Positions 57,752 to 64,000 of a DNA stretch of 64,000 bases are shown piece by piece. Source of the DNA: Rachycentron canadum (lineage: Eukaryota; Chordata; Actinopteri; Carangiformes; Rachycentridae); NCBI GenBank assembly GCA_038496675.1, contig CM076651.1:1-64000 (forward strand), given 5' to 3'. Numbering within the stretch: position 1 is the first letter of the stretch; every line of letters starts with the position of its first letter. A model generated the notes under the pieces. That model worked only from the letters and a program-made list of their open reading frames with translations. It did no database searches and was not told where the DNA came from. A program made the position numbers and the translations under genes.

Positions 57752-60700
57752 GTGAGAGCGACCAAACTAAAACATAAACTCATGCCACGCGGTCAGAGGG
57801 CTGGTGTTGGTGCTGGAGACAAATGTAATTGATGGAATTAATATAGACCATTGTTTAATTTAAAAAAGCCGGACCTACTCTGACTTCGGCGTCTTAAATG
57901 TGAGGATCTTTTTTAATTAAAAAAAAAAATTTAAAAAAATTAATTATCTTTGGTGGTAGAGCAGGTTGTTGTTGGTTTAACTCCCAATGCTGCCTGTCGA
58001 CATGTCAGCGTCTCCTTGAGCAAACACCAAGCCATAACGCCATCACTCCCTAACGCCACGAAACAAGAAACATCAAACTGAACTTTTTTTTCACAATACT
58101 GGGCAGAAACTTTCCAACAATTTTATACTAATTTAATAATTTTCAGCCATCAGATGTGAGGATTTGTTTGCTTTTGTTTTTCATTCTTCACTGAAAATCT
58201 TTGCCCCGACATGACAAGATGTCTTGGAAGCTCAGGTGTAGATGAAACAATTAATTGATAAATCACAAAGAATTCAACAGATTGATCAGTAATTAAAATA
58301 CCTGCAATTGGTGAATGCAACCATAATTTAATGGTTGACAGTTTGTAAATTTGGACAACTAACAATTTTATAACTGATTATTTGAAAAGAAAAATATTTT
58401 TAATTGAAGATCTTTAATTGATAAAACATCCTTACTTGAGGTCCACTTAGATCACAAGATGCTGAGCTGAGCCTCTGGTGAGATTTGTTTTTTCAATGAA
58501 TGTTTCTAATTTGGAGAAAGATCAATGTAAGTAAATGAATCTGTTTGAATATAGAGTTGAATTTGCAGCTTTGAAAGAGAAACTATTGAATAACAAAACT
58601 TTATTTATATTCTAGTTTTAAAAGAGTTGAAGTGCATCACATAAAAAGAGAAAATACAAATCCGAAGACTGAACAAATTGTTAAAACCAAGACCTTTTGT
58701 TGAGGGCTGTGGTTAAATGCTCGGTATTGTTTTGAGAAAAATGAAACAGAAATGAGAAGATGATGGATAATTACTGTAGTAACAGCTGACAGCCACACTT
58801 CACTCTCAGCCGTTCCTCCTCACTCCCAGAGCCTCCCGCCCTGGGACTTCCCACAGTTGAGCATGTTTCCTCACCACCCTGACCTCGGTAATGTCCACGT
58901 TCCCCGCAACCAGCTGTCACGGTCCTCATGTGAAACAGCTGTGTGAGAAGGGAAAAAGGGTGTGACGGACGGGAGACAATAACTGTTGGAGGGCTGGTGT
59001 CCGTTTTTAGACTCACTGACCCGTTTCCAGTGTCATCCAAAAGATTCCAGCTGAGGGTTTGCCGGCCGCCGGTGCTGCAGGAAGGGCCTGACAACTGCAC
59101 TGCAACTTGACACTTCATCAAAGAGCCTCTGAAAATAAAGTTTTCATCCTCTCAGAATAAGTGGTGTTTTTATGTGAAGGTTAGCGGGGCTGGGTGCCCC
59201 CATCTTCCTGTAATTGTTTCACTCATGCTCCCATTTCCATGACGGAGCAGAAATCCAGTAACAGAGTCTGATATATTGAACAGGTGAACCAGTGCTAATA
59301 CCGATTAAATCAGCTAGTTTACATCACTCTCACAAGGCTGAGGACGGTGCTGGGCTGATAAAGATTTTCGGAGCTTATTGGTCAGTTGTCATCCTCGGTG
59401 TATGAACTGGTCAGTTGCTGGTGGTGTGTGTTGGTTTGTGCTTCTTCTTATCGATATTTTCTCCTTTTATGAATATTATAATGACAATCCACCGTATTTA
59501 TAGTGAAGAGAAATATCTTTCACTCCCCTCCACATGTGGCCGTAGTTCAGCCACCCAACACGGAAACGTCTGTAAATGACTCATGTTTTTTTACATGTAT
59601 TAAAAAAAAAAATCACATCTGAATGTTTTTGGTAAACGTTATAATGTTGGAGTGTCTCTCCTGAGTCGAGCTGCCCCACATCCACAGCACTGATTAGTAA
59701 TTTAACTGCTGATTTATAATGAAAACAAAACATTCCTATACACTTAGTATTGGCTCCAATATTTAGTTTAAAATCGACTCTGAGCTCAGGCGGTTAAAGA
59801 ACGATGTAGTTTGGTGAATGGACTATAAGGTGGGGAAGGTTTAGGTATCTAACACAGATACTAAAGTTGGATGAAGCAGTGTTTTGGCCACAGCCCTGTC
59901 TTGATGACGTATCTCTGCAGAGTGTGACAATCCAGTGATGAACAAAGTTAAGATTTGGATCAGTCTGACCCTTTGACTGGAGCATTGCTGCTTCTGTGTT
60001 TATCCATGGGTTCTCAACAATAAGATTTAGAGCATTAGAGGCTTTGGAGCTGATTTTTCATCATTACTGCTCCAAAGAATGAGCAGAACTCAGATCAGAT
60101 AAAGAGAGAAACTTCAAATCAGCTCTAGAACAACACAAACACATGTGTGGAACTTCCTGTGTTGAAGTTTTCTTTGGTTATTGTGGTTTACAGTGTTTTT
60201 ATCTAGAAAATTAGAAACTCAATGTCCATTTTTTGTTATTTTCTGAGCTTATTACAGTGAACAGTCTTTATTGAGTCACATATATAAGGAAAAACACAAA
60301 GGCATGAAAAAATGGAAGAGTCTTAATGTGGGTCTAAAAGGTTTAAGGACCACAAAAAGTTGAATTTATAGATAAAAAATGTACATTGACAATTGTCTAC
60401 AGATAAAAACAGGAACCACAAGCTCATGGTGAAATAAAATGTCAAAGTAAATGTAGCAGCCTTCATTTTAGTACCTGATTGTGGGAAGATTTTATGTCCC
60501 ATTCTTTTGTGGTTCCCATTGGAGACACTGTTCTCTGTAGAGGGAAATAACAGGTTTATATTTGAGATCAGAGATCAAAAGCAGCGTACTGAGAAACATC
60601 CTGAGAAATGCAGACAAAGCTCGTCTCAGACTCATTAGTCTGGGACTCCCACGATCACAGAAAACATTACAGATCAGGGCAGGGAGGTCAAAACAGGTGA

Positions 60701-63700
60701 AGCATCACAAGGTCAAAGGTCGGCTGTCCTAAGCAAGTTCAAAGCTGCTGTTCAGTATTCGTTTGAAACTAGCCAGCACGTGAGGATTCTTGTATCTGTT
60801 TACACCGAAGGTCTGGCTCTGCATCTTTCACCTGATCGTAGGAAAACCACTGAAGCGTCTCAGAGAGTGATCTGGTTTACATATAATCCACTCAGTGAAA
60901 CTGAAGCGCAACACAGAACCACAAAGCATGGCACCAAGGAGATGGAGGCAGGGGTGTCAGAGAAATGTGCTGCTTATGTGCTTGCAGGGCTGCTTCTAAT
61001 TTTATTGAAGGCCCAGGGCACAGTTTGTTAATGGGACCCCTTCAGCACCCCCCATGTCCATCAGATTCAATTTGGATCCGTTTTCGCTTCTACTATAGCA
61101 GTTGATCATCTTGTTTGAGTCCACAGATTCAAATGACTAACTGTTATCTAATGTTATCCAATCAGTTTGTGACAGTGATGAGATATAAAGGGATGTTTGA
61201 TTTACTTGAGATGGAAAAAACAAGTGTGAGAAAACAATTATATGCAAAATTCAAAATGCTTGCTGGGGGTTACGCCTGCTTTCAGTTGTAACTCTGACTG
61301 TGCCTTGAGGCAGTGTCCCAGTGTCACTGAGCAACTATCACATTTCAGATAAGTAGAAGGAACAAGAGTGTGAGATAGGATTTCCATTGGAAAAATTACA
61401 AGTTGTTACTCTGAAAGCTTGTCTCTGCCTCTGATCACACGTGGACTCACATCAGCAGGTTTGTGGGACACTCGACAACACTGACTGAACAGTGTATATG
61501 AACTGTTCACTGTGGACACAGTCTTAATCTTTTCCAGAGCTTTTGGTCCACTGGTGCTCCTCTCCTGAGTTGTCCTCACATAGACCCACTAGTCTAATTA
61601 CACAAGAAGCTGTGCTATGGAAGAAAAATGGGCAAAAAATATCAAATATCAGATTGAACTTAATATTGGAAAATATATCATCAGGTTGAGGAGGAAGATG
61701 ATGTGAAATAAAGATCATGTTGATCATCCATGATGTCTAATTTTCAGGCAATTTACTTAAGCATTTTCATAAAGCATTTTTGTATATCGTTCTGGTACTT
61801 TCTCTTCACTGCATTTCAGAGGCAGATGTTCAGCTCAGAAGATTTCACTTACACCACAGAGCTCGTTCCAATCAGAGCGGTTGTTTTTGGCCATGGTCTG
61901 ATGCGTGGACTGCTCATGGGGCATTCCCTCATTTAGTCCTCACAGATTAGTGTCAGTCCACAGTGCACATGACAGCCTGGGAAGTCCAGTCTCTTATAAC
62001 TAAGGAGGAACAACAGATATTTCGCATCCGTGTTGTGTTTAAAAAGTCCAGCACGTGTTTTTGAAGTGTGTATCCCAGATTACCCACTGGTCTTTGGGAC
62101 GAGCGGAAAAGTACAACCGGTCCGTGTCAAACTGCACAAATGGCTGATCGATGCCTGCTGCTTGATTTCCATAAACATGCTAAAATAGCTGCCTGGCACC
62201 AAAGGAACAATGACAGATCTCTCCATGTTGGTGTCTGTGAAATGACTTAAGGAAAAGTATTAGTACATAGAATTCTCCATCATATCACAGAAGAGACTCC
62301 ACTTTTTTCTTTGTCTTCTTTCTATAATGTGGCATCTTTTAAAGGCTCAGTGAAACTGTCAATAATCAGAAGTCCCATATCGCTGTGAAGATAACATACT
62401 CAATGTAAAAAAAGTGGTAGGACTCGTACAAGCTGACCTTCCTTCACAATATGACATTATATCCTTTAGGTTTACGTGGTCTATAAGATAACCAGTGTTT
62501 TCACTATATTCATTTTGCAGTGGCGGCAATTATCCTGACATTATTGGATGGACTGCTGTGGAATATTGTGATGAAGTATTTTAAAAAGTATTTCCCTGCC
62601 TCATAAAACCATTACTACTTATTTTTATGTTGATGTCTCCAAATTGTCCTTCACAACAGGAAAGTCAACACATATTTGTTCTGGAAGACATCATGATCGT
62701 TTCCCAACATTTCAAGGTGGCCATGTTGCAGATTATGTAATCTGGGACCATACAAAGCCCTGAGTCTTGTCTCTCACAGTGTGTGAAAGGCACTTGGGAG
62801 GTGATGCTCAGCTGAAGAAACAAACAGCTCTATTGATGACAGAATACGAGGATCCTCTCTTTCCTCTCCTCCTTATCTCTCTCCTAATACCTGCCATCCT
62901 GATTAGATGTTGAAAAATCCTTCCTCTTGTAATTGCATCTGATCGTCATCGTCTTGCAATTGAATCAGATCATTTTTAAATAGCTCGTTGAGGCTAAAAC
63001 AGTCACAGTGGAATTTGAAGAAAGCTGAACGGAAGATCGTGGTTTGACCAGTTTCCTACATGTAGTGATGATGACTGGACTGTGATTTTACTGTAGATAC
63101 GTCTTTGTCTTCCTCACTGATTTGAGCGCCGGTGTCTGTTGTTTGGAGTTGGTTGTTTTGTGCTGGATGCAGAGACTACCTGGAGTTCCCAGGCTGCAAA
63201 GGTGCAGATTGTTTTTCTCTTTGCACAAAACACAGACTAGTAGGCAGTTAGCTTCATATTAACCTACAGTCATGAGAGTTAAATCGGTTCCCTCATCTAA
63301 CTTTTTGGAGGAAAGCTATTAAGTATATTTCTCAAAATGTCCAACCTTTATTACGAGCCACTGACCCATGTTTCCTGTCTGTTCCTGTCTGTCTTTGCCA
63401 TCTGCTGCTAATAAAGTCCCCTGACTGGAGCTGAGCCAGGGACTTTGCCATTTCATGATGTCGCTTTACAACTAGGCCATCAGTTTAGCATGTTTACAAG
63501 ACACAGTTAATGCTGGCATGGCTGAGAGCTGATGATCTCCAGCTAATACTGAGCTCAGCCTGATGAAGTAAACTGTTGAGTTAAGTCAGACAAGCCGAGG
63601 TGTCCTAAAATGGTCACCATACAATGCTTTTCATTCAGGAAAGGCCTTAATTGGCCTTTACTCTGGTGCCACCTCGTCTGGTTTCATACCACTAAACTGA

Positions 63701-64000
63701 CGTCCACATCTATCACTTGTTGGACCTGGTGTTCTGCTCACTGATGAGTGTTTACCAGGTTTGAGGAACAACGGGTCTGATTATAACTAGATGCCTAATG
63801 TACTTAATGTAGTTCTTGAAAAATAGAGACAGAAAAATGCCATCAAGCGTATACAAGGTTGAAGCAGCTGATTTCTAAATAGAGCAGCTCCTATTACTTT
63901 GATCAGCATGAAAAACATTCACTGCTCCTTGTAGCTTCCATAGTCAATGACGTAGACAGGAAGGATGCATTACTCGTTAAACAATACAACAACAAGCTAA
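57752..64000. other. No further gene seen
   Basis: AT-rich sequence with scattered chance frames, for example those at 58771-59121 on the minus strand and 60780-61031 on the plus strand. A pair of related 19-mers at 62926-62944 and 62953-62971 stands out. If the exon at 57599-57751 is real, this is its intron. Confidence 0.4.

Noticed and set aside
58771..59121. 116-codon minus-strand frame
   Set aside because: No recognisable domain, no splice or promoter signals, and low-complexity Gly/Ser/Glu content. Judged chance.
1..64000. CRISPR array, prokaryotic operon, integron or phage-like system
   Set aside because: Spliced vertebrate-type genes, GT-AG introns and fish repeats throughout. The only regular repeats are microsatellites and one minisatellite without spacers.

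Overview
The window looks like ordinary teleost (probably percomorph) nuclear DNA. The background is AT-rich and intron-dense, with many (CA)n, (GT)n and (AATC)n microsatellites, Tc1-like transposons and several interspersed repeats of kinds that recur in fish genomes. Two runs of exactly 500 N mark assembly gaps. There is no bacterial, organellar or viral gene content. Most short open frames are chance ORFs in introns, UTRs and intergenic DNA; genes were read as spliced exons with phase checks.

Layout. (1) 560-6151, plus strand: the last five coding exons of a contactin-associated protein (Caspr/Neurexin IV) gene, closest to CNTNAP5, with its 3'UTR and AATAAA. Earlier exons lie left of the window. 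(2) About 6.2-27.9 kb: a gene-poor stretch with diverged fish repeats, microsatellites, one N gap and a few GC-richer islands that could be conserved non-coding elements. (3) 27982-31944, plus strand: a complete four-exon gene of the FAM161 family (ciliary/centrosomal, most like fam161a), with one exon junction that has two equally in-frame solutions. (4) 32742-38669, plus strand: a six-exon gene assembled here from splice signals. It would encode a 135-residue type I membrane protein that I cannot assign to a family. Its introns carry a decayed full-length Tc1-like element and a deleted Tc1-like element. (5) About 38.7-50.7 kb: intergenic repeats, a second N gap, a 23-bp minisatellite and a possible RUNX/ETS enhancer. 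(6) 50.7-51.0 kb: a CpG-rich promoter and apparent non-coding first exon with a six-codon uORF. A candidate first coding exon lies at 57599-57751, and the rest of that gene would be right of the window. (7) 57.8-64 kb: no further exon I can support.

The genes do not form a pathway: a neuronal adhesion receptor, a cilium protein, an unassigned small membrane protein and the start of an unidentified gene, all on the plus strand. The most interesting item is the small membrane protein. All six of its exons join in phase and give a coherent signal peptide, four-cysteine ectodomain, transmembrane helix and short tail, but no single reading frame would reveal it.
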